Source of the DNA: Ornithodoros turicata
Taxonomy: Eukaryota; Arthropoda; Arachnida; Ixodida; Argasidae
Reading direction: 5' to 3'
Assembly: GCF_037126465.1 (NCBI RefSeq)
Contig: NC_088206.1
Location: forward strand, 66,839,687-66,903,686
DNA: 64,000 nucleotides
Part shown: positions 49,535 through 61,600 of the stretch, piece after piece
Numbering within the stretch: position 1 is the first letter of the stretch
How the letters are laid out: each line of letters opens with the position of its first letter
The notes under the pieces: model-generated
What the model was told of the DNA's origin: nothing
The model's input: the letters and a program-made list of their open reading frames with translations, nothing else
The model's database searches: none
Translations under genes and position numbers: made by a program

Positions 49535-50372
49535 ACTGAGACAAAAAGGTGTACGCTCCACTGTGTCTTCCAATCAGAAGTGAGCCAGGGCTATTATTCG
49601 CGGCAATGGTTGGCGCAGAGTGTGCTATGCGATGAAGCTGTTTTTACTGTGTTCTAAAGGTACGACCTTTTCGCCACAGCCGTCTCTGCTTTACATCACA
49701 CTCATCACCGTCACACTGCTGCGGCGTCACGGTAGAAAACGAAGACACACAGCCTTCATAGCACTCTCTTCTACACTCTTTCCCGCTCAGGCTTATTTAC
49801 GAACGCTTTATGCATTTAGTGGCATGTTTAAGCGCACATAATTCGAAGGAACCTGTTGCAGATGGGTTACGGAAAAACGATCACTGGCTAGTATAATGTC
49901 CTGCATATTCATCTCTATACTCTCCTTATGCGCCTTGCTATGCGGAGCAGAATGTATTCAAAGGCGGCCGCATACTTTCTCAAAACCTTGCGGTAGGCAC
50001 ATGGGTCCTCGTCTCGTAGCTCCCGTAGAAGGCTATTTTGCAGACCGTGCTCTTTCCTCAACACTCATTCTTTCGTCCTTATCTACCTTACCACTTCTTT
50101 TCATGGCAGCATTCACTATCATCAATGAGAACAGCAAAAGCCACCAATTTTCGCTTTATTTCGTCCATTGCGTACCAAGCGCCGTGCACATAAAATAATG
50201 CTGCAACCTTCAACCGCAGGGCGAACGTTATCCCCGGCATCTGAGCTGACAGCACATTGGAACACTATCTGTGTAGGCATTCCAGAGGGGCGTAGCCTCA
50301 GCGGATTATCATTTACCCTCTCGCTCCTTCAGTCGCTGCGCCGTCAGAAAACACGCTCGTGCGAATACACGG
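47585..50372. mobile_element. Harbinger-like element with 49-base inverted repeats, TSD TTA
   Basis: 2788 bases. The left end ccgtgtattcacacgagcgc and right end gctcgtgcgaatacacgg belong to 49-base inverted repeats with a few mismatches. TTA duplications are at 47582-47584 and 50373-50375. It contains another MITE (49120-49651) but no recognisable transposase. Confidence 0.75.
49120..49651. mobile_element. MITE family M copy interrupted by about 270 bases with a (CA)n tract
   Basis: The left half (cactctaaaaactgaacttc) and right half (tgtgctatgcgatgaagctg) match other copies. Between them about 49262-49535 is foreign and ends in a (CA)n microsatellite at 49496-49533. Confidence 0.6.
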
Positions 50373-50509
50373 TTATGAACAGCATAAGTGTCACAAAAAA
50401 GGCGTACGCCTCTCGTTTTCAACAGATCAGGGCAGGTAACGATATCATTCCAGATTATGGTTGGCTAAGAGCGTGCTATGCGGTGAAGTTCATTTTTAAG
50501 AGTGTAGAA

Positions 50510-51430
50510 TCCATGTCCACAGGCGGGAAAGAAAGATCGTATCTCGTTACGGCCAATAATCCTTTAATCCCCAAGTGTTACGGCCAAAATCTCAATACGG
50601 CCGAAGGTGTCTCCGTAGGACCAAAGGTAGTCTGATTTCGGCCGAAGGTGTCTCATCAGGGCCAAAAATCAAGATGTCTTTTGTAACCTATATTGATATG
50701 CAATGTTATGCAAAGCTATGCGAACGGAAGGTACAGAGCTCGCGAAGACCCACCTCGTCGTGTAGCCGAACATAGACGCAAAGACGAATGTCTGCCCAGT
50801 TCCCCATGAAGTCGGCCCAGGACGCACACTAACCTCCTTGTCCTCCCCTCCTTCCAGTTGTCCTCTCTCCATCTGTCGTTCTCTGTATACGCCGCTCATA
50901 GTGACAGTTGCTTCGCGGCGTTAACACGTAATTTAAAAAAAAAAACATTATCCTTCGCATGAACAGAACGAGAGATAAGCCGTACTACTCCTGGGTACGG
51001 CAGTAGCCCTCGCGCCAGTATACACGCATTAATGCAGATGAATACGGTTCGAGCGTATATCCGTCTTTCAAACGGCCGCTGTCACTCCAGGGGTGCTCAT
51101 ACACACACAAAGAAGATGCTCGTAGAAGTATACAACTGGCCTGCTCGATGGGCACATCTGGAGAGCCCATTTAGCGATTCTAGGAACCTCGCTTCCTAGG
51201 AACGTCACAACACTCAGGCCGGCAAAAGCTGTAAAAGATCACGGGAGTCGCCCACACTAAGTTCCTCGTGCAGCGAATAATGACGCAACGGCGGTTGGTA
51301 AAGGCGCACGGATCAGTACGGCCGAAAGTCCCATTGCGGCCATTAACCCTTTAATCCCCAAGAGTCTGATTGGGGCCTCAATCTGAACACGGCCAAGGGC
51401 AGTCTCATTTCGGCTGAACACAAGCTGGGA
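50510..51430. repeat. Composite repeat (paralogue of the mariner host repeat)
   Basis: Two ggcc-rich blocks (50540-50680 and 51300-51425) flank a Ruka-like SINE body (50770-50945). Uninterrupted at the site of the mariner insertion in the other copy. Confidence 0.5.
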
Positions 51431-52509
51431 TGACCATCCTCTTGTTTCTCCCAAGCTTGTGCCAAACCCACCTTGCAAACTGGCGATACGCAGTGTATCT
51501 GTATTATCTACACAGAAGTATGTAAACTATAGTTTAGGCAAATAGCTAACAAGTCACAGGGTGTGTGCACACGAGCTCCAGTGGCATTTCCACTGCAGTT
51601 ATCTGCAGACATCCTGTATATTAAACTACACATTGTATATTTAGATACCAAAATTTTCACCTTTCACTGAATCAAATCAAATCAGTAAAAGCCTAAGCGC
51701 AGGGCCAAACATAAAAAAGGGGACTCAGGACACGGCACACTGTCAATTGCACAGCTTTAGCTGCCTATGTTGCCTTTACCCAGTTCAAAGTTGTGCCGTC
51801 TTTTTGTGTTGTCCTGCGCTGGAGTTTATAGTGGCTTTAATGCAGGGCCAAAGCAATTTTGAGCGCCCAAATTTTAACATCGTTCGACAAGAACGCACGT
51901 GCCTTGTGACTCATAGGTTCGCCCTGCAGGGGAATCCGAGAAAAGGTCCCCGGAGAAAACGTCCCCGGAGGAGTCTCTCCCGTGGAGTTATACTTTATCG
52001 CTCGAATCAGTGTCCATTAGAGCGCGAATTTTCACGTCATTTTTGTATTGTTGACATGGGACTGATTCGAAGAGTTCCGCAGAGATGTAGCAAGTGGTTG
52101 AAGAAGAAACAGAGAGAGAAGAAAAAAGAGCAGAGTGGAGAACTTTCAGCTACCTACTTCGGCACCCAGGAACTCGACACCATGTATATTTTCATGATTT
52201 AGATTTTAAAGTGCACTTTTATCTTTGGAATTTTTCGAGGCCTTATTTTTAAACTATTTATTTCAGCGTTATCTCTCGGGTCGGACATATGTTCGCTTCT
52301 CGCTGTTAGCTCTATCCGCTGAACCAGATCCCAACGGCAGGACGCTGCCCCGTCAGGTGTGTTGGCCATTGCCACAAACAGCATCATCAGTCATCCTGAA
52401 ATTAGTGGACCAGCTTCGACATGTCATCCGAAACCTATGACCAGGGCATATTATCGCGGGCAGAACATACATCTTTTTCCTGTATTTGTATGAATAGCGT
52501 GTCCGCCCA

Positions 52510-52740
52510 TTTCATCGAACGTTGTTTCATCGACGACATTTCATCGAACGCCTTTTCGTCAAACGCCATTTCATCGACGCCTGACCAAGGTTAGGTCAGC
52601 AGAGCCTTTTACGTATTTCACACGTTGGGGAGACTGACCAAGGTTAGGTTAGGAGAGCCTTTTACGTATTTTACACGTTGCCGCAAGAAAAAGCGGCGGC
52701 CACCGATTCGATGAAACGGCGTTCGATGAATCGGCGTAGG
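52510..52740. mobile_element. Foldback MITE 'tttcatcgaacg' with internal 50-base direct repeat
   Basis: Inverted phrases tttcatcgaacg and cgttcgatgaaa are at the ends; inside, two copies of gaccaaggttaggt...gccttttacgtatt are at about 52583 and 52633. Confidence 0.5.
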
Positions 52741-53322
52741 GGACCTTCTTTCCTTTCTTCAGCGCTGGCCGATGTTCGACGGAGGCTCTCCCTACTTCTC
52801 TGCTGCGCCTGCGCGCTCCTTCTGTTCGCGGCCTCTTTCCAACGAACAAGCTCTCTCTGTGAAACTCTGTGAACAAACAAGTCCCGACGCTGTCTGGCTT
52901 CTTGAACGTCTGACACATTTTTTCGACGGCTCAGTATTTCATTTCAGTTTGCTTATCCGTTTATCCTCAGATGTGGATCGTTGTGTGGATTGCAAGGGCG
53001 GATTCTACGGTGGATTGTGGTGGATTGTTATGTCGAGCCCAGTGTTATACGCATGCAATGTGGTTGCCGCCGTATGTGGCAGGAGTACGGATTCATTTCG
53101 AATACCTAATACAGTGTTGCCCGTAATCTTTAATTGTAATTTTCTAATTAATTGCACCGTCGATTGGAATGAAACTTGCGCAGTTTTTGTCCAGGTGGCT
53201 TGGACTATCGAATAGCCACACTAAATGACATTTGATCGGTGCTGCTTTACAGCACCTTTAAACTGGGTGGACGTCGTGACGTCACAGGCTGACAGTCGAG
53301 CTTTTCTGGTGGTTCTACTTAC

Positions 53323-54687
53323 CTTGACTCGACTGTATCTTTTGCGCGCGACCAAAAATATCCCATCCAGGGTAATTGCAATCTACAGCTCCATGGGCCG
53401 GAGTCGTTACTACGGTTAATAAAAACGCACTGATTACAGACACTGATTACATGATAAATGCCTTCAAAGACCGCTGCCGCGGGTATTATCATCACCATTT
53501 TCACATCTTCACTCATTACTTTTTCTCAGGATCTCTTCCTCAGGTCAAGCGGCAATATCATAACTGGAGTAATGTCAATGAGAACCAATGGAAAACTGAA
53601 TAGGATATCTTCATGTCAGTTGGCGGTCCCGAGGGAAAGAAGGAGTGCGTAATCAAGGAAAGGGAACGCGGAACATTGCGTTGGTGCTGCTGCGCACGAG
53701 CAAAACAAAAAGAGCTTCGCGTATTGCGCAGAACCACCACGCTATCCCTTACGTACGCTAATGCGACAGAGTACGTTATACTAAAACTCACTAATAACGC
53801 CAAAAGTCCGACACGCATTAGTGGAGTAGCATGGCAAGAGCAGACGCACGATGTTGAGAGTATGCTGGAATTCCCTCTCCGGAAATCAGAAAAAACGTCT
53901 CTCGGACAAGGCCAATCAGAGAGCAGCCGTGAGCCTTTAGCGGCAGGCAGCCACGCAGGCGTGCAGGTCCGAGGGCGTCTGCAGGGTGCGGAAAGTGTGT
54001 GATCGGCATGTGGAATGCCACCTCTGGGTTAGTGTCGGACGTGTTCGTACAGCCAGGAGCGTAATACCGTGTTCCACGCGGCATAGTCGTGTTAGAACTC
54101 GCACTGGTAGGCGAAAGTCAATGTATTTAACGATGAGTTTTCACTTAGTATATTGCGGTGTGAACGCGAAGCAGACGAGCTCGGAAACAATGGCCTGCAC
54201 TGCGCTCCAATGCGTGTGCCGTGCTTACGTAGTCATGATGTTACTATCGCTGGGGCTTCCCTAGCTGCGGAGGAAGTGAGAATGGTTTATTTAATATGTA
54301 AGCTGTTTTCGGAAGAGAAACTTTGCCAAGTAGACTGTGAAGCAGTGCCGAACACTACCGTGTCGGTCTCATACACACGTTTCCGGATGCTATTGTCCCA
54401 TGAATGTATACCATTGTCGGTCAAAAAATGAAAACACAGGCCTTCCAGAAAGTCTGCCATAGACTATTCACAGACACTAGTCACAGACTATTCCTTAGGA
54501 GAGACATTCATACGACAAGAGCACGTGTGATAAAGTGGGATTTACTGCACTTCCTGGTCCTTGCTCCTTGTAGGTGTGGATCTACGACCTTCGAAGGTAT
54601 GAAGTTGCAACAATCATCGAACCTTTACTTACCGAATTGTAACGATGCCACGAAGACCAGGACGAAATTGACCATGTTGTAAACCAT
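53323..54687 (-). pseudogene. Gene 4: broken copy of the secreted-peptide gene (exons S and T only)
   Basis: Exon S (54687-54633) still starts with ATG and is 55 bases long, but its first half is altered (MVYNMVN, then FVLVFVASLQF). Exon T (53409-53323) is 87 bases, one too many: an inserted base near GGTCGCGCGC shifts the frame and removes the second cysteine. No exon resembling Y, C, T', Y' or C' was found between 53300 and 46100, where they should be. This is most simply a dead paralogue. Confidence 0.6.
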
Positions 54688-54727
54688 GCCGGGTTCGGAC
54701 TGCTGCGAGCACAGTTTAGAGAAGTGC

Positions 54728-54735
54728 GATATATA
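54728..54735 (-). promoter_or_regulatory. TATA-like box of gene 4, at a transposon junction
   Basis: TATATATC lies about 41 bases before the ATG and coincides with the left boundary of the 54734-56444 element, so the original upstream sequence now lies 1.7 kb away (56445 onwards). Confidence 0.35.
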
Positions 54736-56444
54736 GGGTGTTGATTTCTAGCCTTCATAGAATTTGTATACAAAAAAAGCTATGAGAGCAGCATAGATGT
54801 CGTTTTTGCATTTGAGTTCCACGGTCAGGCGGACATCCTCTCGAAGAAAGTACGCAACTACAAGATAACTAATTACCTAAAATGCATAAATTAACGTTTT
54901 CAATTAGGGAATTTCGGGCCAAAGCAAGATGGCATCTTGAGAGACTATCCTAGTTGCGCGCCGTTTCACGTTTAACAAATCCTGAAACACGCACGTGGGT
55001 TAAAATATCCATCTCCGAATTTTTATATCCAAATGAGCCCGAAACCGCGGCGACCGGGAACGCGCGGAGCACAGTGCTCATTTCACGTCAGAGGGCCACG
55101 TGATTTGGAGTGATGGAGATGATTGGAGTAGGTTCTGGTCAGCTGACCAGATAAACCACTTTCCGGCCCAGATAAGCCTCCGTCGGCGAGAGTAATGCGC
55201 CCCTCAGGCGCGCTCTTTCGGTTTCGGATCATTTGCATATCAGAATTCGGGGATAGATATTTTAACGCCCGTACGTGTTTCAGGTTTGTTTTTGTTTTTG
55301 TTTTTTTAAACGTGGAATGGCATTCAACGAGGGTAGTCTCTCAATCTGCTATCTCTCTTTTGACCTAAATTCCCTAATTAAAGAGTGAGTTAATGAATTT
55401 CAGGTAATTAGTCATATGGTACAGTCGACCCCCGTTTATCCGGACTTCATTTATCCGGATCCCGCGGTATCCGGACAAAAGGCACGGGAACGGATTTTCC
55501 TCCATGTATTTTGTTCTCGTTTATCCGGACTTCAGCTTCCGGACTCGGACAAGAATTCCAGGGAACGAAAGTCGAAAATTCTTGTAATCCAGCTTCAGTT
55601 ATCCGGACTACGGTGAGTAAGAGGAGACGCTGACCCCGCTTCGTCACCCTTTTCGCTGTGTTGGGGTTGTTCCCGTTACACGTCAGGGACCTACATTCCT
55701 CCATAGGGGAGACAACTGTGGGCGATGACCCCCTTTCCTCTTTGTGTGCGTTGGGTCAGGTTGACCACTACAGTCATTTGGAAATATCTCGAGCAACTGT
55801 CCGGTTCTAGAGGGGAAAACTACAACCCGAGGGCCTGCTGCTTACGGTCCGTAGGCGGATGAAGACATTCCCCTAGCTGAGCTGCGATCCCTGATGCAGA
55901 GGTTCACTGCGACTGCCGTACATGATGCTCCGATTTCTGACTATGTTGACGTTGATAAGGATGATGACGCGTGTGCAGCTATGACTGATGACGGTGTGAT
56001 TGCTGCTGTTGCCTCCGATGATGTGCAGCAAGACGGTGCCGATGACATCAGTGAGAAACAAGGCTCCGACATTGACACTTTGCGTCCGCACTGACATTCT
56101 TCGAGCAGCGCAACAGCGTGGCTCAACTCCATGCAATTTGCAAAAGTTTGCAGGAATCGAGTGCCCACACTACTATGTAACAGCTGTCATTGACGAGATT
56201 TCTGTGTTTTAATTAAACCTTGCTCTGTAGGACGTTTCTATTCGGTCGTTTCATTTATCCGGATGCCCCGGTATCCGGACGATTTTGCCGGGAACGGCAC
56301 CGTCCGGATAAACGGGGGTCGACTGTAGTTATATACTCTCTTCCAGAGGATGTCCGCCAGGCCGTAGAACTCAAATGCAAAAACATCTATGCTGCTCTCA
56401 TAGCTTTTTTTTTAATTGTGTAAAGGCTAAAACTAAACGCCCTG
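54734..56444. mobile_element. Long-TIR MITE, host of a pogo/Tigger remnant
   Basis: Inverted ends of about 110 bases (agctatgagagcagcataga is shared) with termini tagggtgttgattt / aaactaaacgccctg. Flanked by TATA on both sides (54730-54733 and 56445-56448). Gene 4 upstream sequence resumes directly after it. Confidence 0.7.
55422..56325 (+). mobile_element. pogo/Tigger-like transposon, internally deleted
   Basis: Perfect 23-base inverted repeats beginning cagtcgacccccgtttatcc (55422-55444 and 56303-56325), TA on both sides (55420-55421 and 56326-56327), and subterminal tatccgga repeats. A stretch at 55894-56215 reads DYVDVDKDDDACAAMTDD and later CNLQKFAGI, resembling the acidic C-terminal tail of Tigger/CENP-B-type transposases. 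The catalytic part is missing. Confidence 0.8.
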
Positions 56445-57401
56445 TATATTTGCATTGTTGTTTGAATATAATGTCAAAGGCAAGATGTGACAACTCACAT
56501 TTGCAGTACTCTGCCATCCGTTAAACACTAAATAACCTATTGGGAGAGTATTCTGTACGAGAACGATTAAATACTATGCGAGTACAGAAAAATACGGAGG
56601 CCAAGTTGACAATAGACGAGTTCAGAAAATCCCGGTGTTCTTTGCGCACGCATTGCATCCTGTAGAGGAGAAATCGGAACGGCTTGGAGGCCACCCGTTT
56701 CTCTCGTATTAGTAAACTCCCACAGTTCAATGCGACGCTAAGCACTCTGGGATTTTCTGAACTCGTCTACTCGTCTGAACGTTCGACGGCGTTGTGATAG
56801 ACGTCGCCCGCACGTATCACGAAATAAGATAGTAATTTGACTCAGATGTGTGGTTTACGTCTGCTGTCATTACAGCAGTGATAGATGCCACAGCGTGTTT
56901 TTCAGAAGTAATGGCATAGAGCAGTGTAGAGCACAGCTTGTGTTAATCGTCATCACACTGTCACAGACATCAGCTGGACATCGAGGAACCTACTATATAC
57001 CACACTATGATACAGGGAACGTGTAGAAATGGGTGAGGCGAGCTTAGACGTGGCACAAATAGCAAATTATTTTAATGCCAACAGACGGGAGGCTGTAGAC
57101 AGCAGTAACGTCAGTGGAATGCTTGGCATTGCTTCTCGTTCGTTATAGCCTGTCAGCATCAGCTTTGCAAGATTCATTTATCTACTTAACAATACTTCCC
57201 CGTAGATAAGGTACTGTGGGCTACCACTTATGCTCATAAATCCCGCCCACAGAGCCGGGAAAGTAACGTTTAGTATGACGTATGACCAAGCAAGCTTCAC
57301 TACACCTTCTGTTCGTTGAAAGTCTCTTCGGGTCAATGAGGAGTCAAAGGTAGACAACAAGCAACATGCAATAATGCAACATTCATCAAGGCTATACTTA
57401 C

Positions 57402-57440
57402 TGAACTGCGAACATACCAGGACGAACTCGACCAGACTAA
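57402..57440 (-). pseudogene. Remnant of another exon S
   Basis: The minus strand reads ctggtcgagttcgtcctggt and ends before gtaagt, matching exon S of the other genes, but the ATG is gone and several bases are missing. It marks a further decayed unit at the end of the array. Confidence 0.45.
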
Positions 57441-58296
57441 ACGCCCCGACTAAATGCCCCGTCTAAATGCCCCAATCGTAATCATGAAAATAAGGTTGTT
57501 TGCTCGAACAGAATAGCAGTCACATCTGGCTCGCTTTACTGTGGATATAGTTCCGAGAAGAGCTAAACGAAATAAGCATAGCGTTACAATAACAATACAA
57601 TACATTGTTTGGATACAATGTAAAAGGCTCCACAAGATGTTGCCAAATGATATAGTGTCACGCATTCAACCGTAAAAGACGTGTTGGGACAATAGTTTTC
57701 GGCATGGAATCGTCTTTGTGGCAGACACTGAAGAAATTTCATGTGCCGTTTTGGACGAGCGTAAGGTTGCCACGTGGCAGGTATTTCACTGGCAAGGCCG
57801 GTTATTTTGCTTCTCTTGCCGGTTGAAAGGCAATACCGGTATTTTACAGCAGAAGGAATTTTACGGGGAAATTTCGTCAAAATTCCTGGGGTTCGTGTTT
57901 TTTTGACGTAGTAGTAGAACACATCGCACACACAGGTCAAGAGCTCAAATTGTATTCTGAATAGTTCCGAAGAGATACGTTGTGACTAAAGATTCATTAC
58001 CACGCGTACGCGTGACATTAGTAATTTGACAAGGATTTCTCCAGAACTATCGATCTCTGTGCACAGCATAATAATTGGCATAAGGACCGCCTTGTCTTGC
58101 CGGCCCTGTAGGTCGTTGTAGTGCCACGTATCTTGGAACAGGTGACTGTCGCACTAAATCTGGACCTGCACATGGTGTACCACCATTAGTGGTGTCCCCC
58201 AACCGATACACAATCTGTCATGGTACAGGTGATGATGATGTGAAAAAGAAAAGGGGATGTGAGCAAGGATACAAACAAGCTAATAATAAAATGCTT
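57440..58296. other. Spacer between secreted-peptide array and tetraspanin gene
   Basis: No gene, transposon end or tandem repeat was recognised. It marks the change from the array to an ordinary conserved gene. Confidence 0.35.
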
Positions 58297-58644
58297 CTAC
58301 GGTCGGACTTGAAGCATGACGGCAATACCTCGTTTAGACGTCATCTTCCTCTGTTTCGCGTACACGCCTTTGAGTATCAGGACCGGATCCTTCTGAAGCC
58401 CAGCTTCCTCCATCTCCCGCAGCTCCTGGTAGCGTCGTGCCATGCGGGCTTGTCCCTCGTACACGGTCTTGTAGTACCGATTGTAGATGCGCTGAAGAGA
58501 CCTCAGTTGTTTGTAGACATTGATTGACACGCTGTGCAGGACAATGAGAGTCAAGTCTAACAGGACGAAGCAGCAGACGATGGTGAGGAGGTTGCTGTAC
58601 ACAAAGTAGTACACTGCGTCTGCACATCCCGTGGTGTGGATCAC
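58297..58644 (-). CDS. Tetraspanin exon 4
   Basis: 348 bases including TAG: the last loop cysteine (TTGC), span 4 (LLTIVCCFVLLDLTLIVL) and the long cytoplasmic tail with many Arg/Lys/Glu. Acceptor gcacgcag. Confidence 0.9.
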   Translation of the reverse strand: MIHTTGCADAVYYFVYSNLLTIVCCFVLLDLTLIVLHSVSINVYKQLRSLQRIYNRYYKTVYEGQARMARRYQELREMEEAGLQKDPVLILKGVYAKQRKMTSKRGIAVMLQVRP

Positions 58645-61600
58645 CTGCGTGCAATACGCTAGTGAATCACATAATTCTATATATAGCTTTGGTTCGTTAG
58701 CAGCAAAAGAAGACCTAACGACGCCAAACGCGTTGTAATGCAAGCCTGTGAAGGGTACAGTTCAATTTCCCTGTAATTGATTGTTCACAAGTCCATGTTG
58801 CTGGTCTACTAATATAATTGTTAAACATGTCATCGTGGCCAAGATAGACGACCTGAGCCCCTATGTCATTGATTACGTAACGCCGCCGCGCAAAGCATGC
58901 TAGTGGGCACTATCAGCTTTATCAGCCTATCAGCCGACGCGTTTTTCTCGCTTCTTGTCCACCACAGCAAAATTAGGGTTCTTCATCTTCGGGTTAAACC
59001 CGATTGTTCACATTAGTCCCCCCCCCCAGAAGATTTCCGGTAAAACCCGATATCTACCCATAATCTTTCAACTTGTCGTTCTAGGTATACCATCGGAAAA
59101 GTATAATATCAGCAAAGAGAGCTACTTGTGACAACCTATTTGTCCTCTTTTTATAATCTCATCCTGCAGGAGTCAAAGACGAGTTTTTGTGGAGCGCGGG
59201 CAAGTGTTTGAATACCGCGGTCGTTCACTGCCCCAGTTCCGAGTGGAAATATAAAAATTCTTGTTTATCGTCCCAGTGTCACAATAGTGGCTTGTTTGAT
59301 ATGCCTTTTGTTTCACCCGAGACTTCCCTGATGACATAACAAACAGGGATCATAGCGCCCGTTTTCTGGCCGAATTCTCGTGTGTAAATAGCACCCGATT
59401 TCCGCACCTCCGAGTTTGAAAAATCGTAAAACACGAAAACGAAGAACCCTAAGCAAAATATAACCTCGAACCGGTCTTTTTCGTCAAGTCACATGTTTGT
59501 AAACAGAGGGTCGTCTATAGCAGTTTTTGGTAGCTACAATAACACCACCTAGACACATAAGCTTCTTGCTCATTCACCAGATGGAAATATGGAGTCGTGA
59601 TGTTGTCTGCTTCAGCCAATGACAGCAGTCGATTTCAAACACAAGCTTCTTCTGGCTACCAGCGGCAGCCCATGTGGCTAGTGGCGCCTCGTTTCCATAG
59701 CTACGGCCACCGAAAGCACGATCGTGATTGGTGAATTCTTAACGACTACGTCACGTTGTTCAAGCGATCCGGCCTGATCCGGCTCTTTTTGTCTCGGTAT
59801 CATTGGCTAGACTCAGTCGCTGCTGCAGCACCGCGCAGTTATAGCTTACATGAACCAATGAAAGATGTACATGACAAGAATGACATGACATACAAAGGTG
59901 TATGTATACCTTCCACGCGTCCTGTTCAGTAAGCAGAAGCACTCCTTGTCCACAGAGCTTCCCCGATGTCGCAGTAATATTCTGGCGGCAGCAAGAGAAT
60001 GGAACACTGCAACGCTCCATGCTGGGGTTATCAACAGTGCAACGGAAATATGGGTTGGCGTTCCAGTCTCGATAGGAGCTCTCAGTGAGGCCACAGCACT
60101 TGAAGCCCTGCTGCAGATCGTCTACCACCTACAGAGACAGTCAAACTATGCGCATCCAAACCAAAGGCTACAGGAAAGCATCAACATGAGTCTGATATTG
60201 ACGCACTTTGGCAGGACTTGAAAGCTTCAGAGGACACCAATATTTTATTGGATGTAGTTCCGTATCGGGACCACTCGTTTTTAAAAATTTGTGAAAACGT
60301 TAGGAAGGTAAATATTACATAGAAGTGGAAGAAGGTCATATACTGAATCTAAAAATGCAAGAATTATAAAATTCTGTGGACTAGACGTTTTTTTATATGG
60401 ATTTCAACAACCCCATCTGATTCACTTTTAGCGCAGGAGAAACATAGGAATGCTAAGCCTAACCGACTCGAAACTTACCATCTTGCAAGAGGTAGGGTCG
60501 TTGAATTGGGCTAAATCACATCACTTTAGTGAGGTTAGTCTAGGTTAGGTTCTACAGATTGGGAGGAGTCTGGGGGCGGCACCCCCCAGGCACGCACTAG
60601 GGGGTGCTGGCGTCGAGACTCTGCCTCGGGTTAGATCAGAAGGTCCTCAGTAAAGATGGCGGATCGCCTTCAAGAAACGAGCTATAAAATTCAATTTTCG
60701 TACGTTTCACGCAATATGCGAGGGTCATTCCTGTTTAATTTCGGTACTAATTAGCTCCTCTTTCACGTCAAAGGGTTTGATTTTTGCTTGTATTCTTTTT
60801 TGTAAGAAAAAGCCAGTGGTCCCGATACGGAACTACATTCATTTTATTTTCTTCTTACATCATTTCTTGATGCAAACACGCGTACCTCTCTAAAGTATCA
60901 TGCTTTTACTAAAAAAAATATATCTAGTGCCACTTGTGCCCCTAACGTCGTCTGTAGAAAGTATGTTGCTGCTGTTCTGAAGACAAAGACATGACAGTAC
61001 CTTCTGGAAATCTGGATCCTCCCTGTAGTTCGTTATGTAGTCTTCCGTCACGTGTGTCTTGACGTACTGCCTAGCAACGTTAGGCAAGAAGGCAACGGCT
61101 ACAACGAGGAGCGCTCCAAGGATGACGACCGCGAACAAGATGCGGTTGTAGATGTAGAGGAGCGTGGTGTTCTGCCGGAGAGCCCCGACCAGGCCCAGGG
61201 TACCCAGTGCAAAAATTAGGAAGGACATAATGAGTACCACGATGTCCAGATGCAGAAGGATCATGACGAAGTAGGTGCGGGACGAAGCGGTTGGGGATGG
61301 TTCTCGTGAAAGAGCAACATAGAGGGCTCCGCAGAACACAGCACCCGAAACTGTGCATTAGAAAAGGTAAGTGAGGGGGCTGCGATGTAATCTCTTGTAA
61401 CGAAAGTCTAAATCGTGCATGCGGGAATACATGGTACTCTATTCCTCGCAATTTCAGGGTACATGTGAACCAGTGACTGCAGCCCCTGTGGGCACCACAA
61501 GGGATGCAGCCAATGGTCCACAATAGTTTTGGTCCATTGGTCCACAGGCCAATGGTCCACAATGGTTTTGTACGAGACTGTGTTGTTACCTGGGTCTTAA

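Larger units (their letters stand above)
47466..50504. mobile_element. MITE family M copy split by a 2.8-kb element
   Basis: The left arm (cactcttaaaaatgacttc to about 47584) and right arm (50376-50504, ending catttttaagagtg) are inverted partners. Flanking TA lies at 47464-47465 and 50505-50506. Confidence 0.65.
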
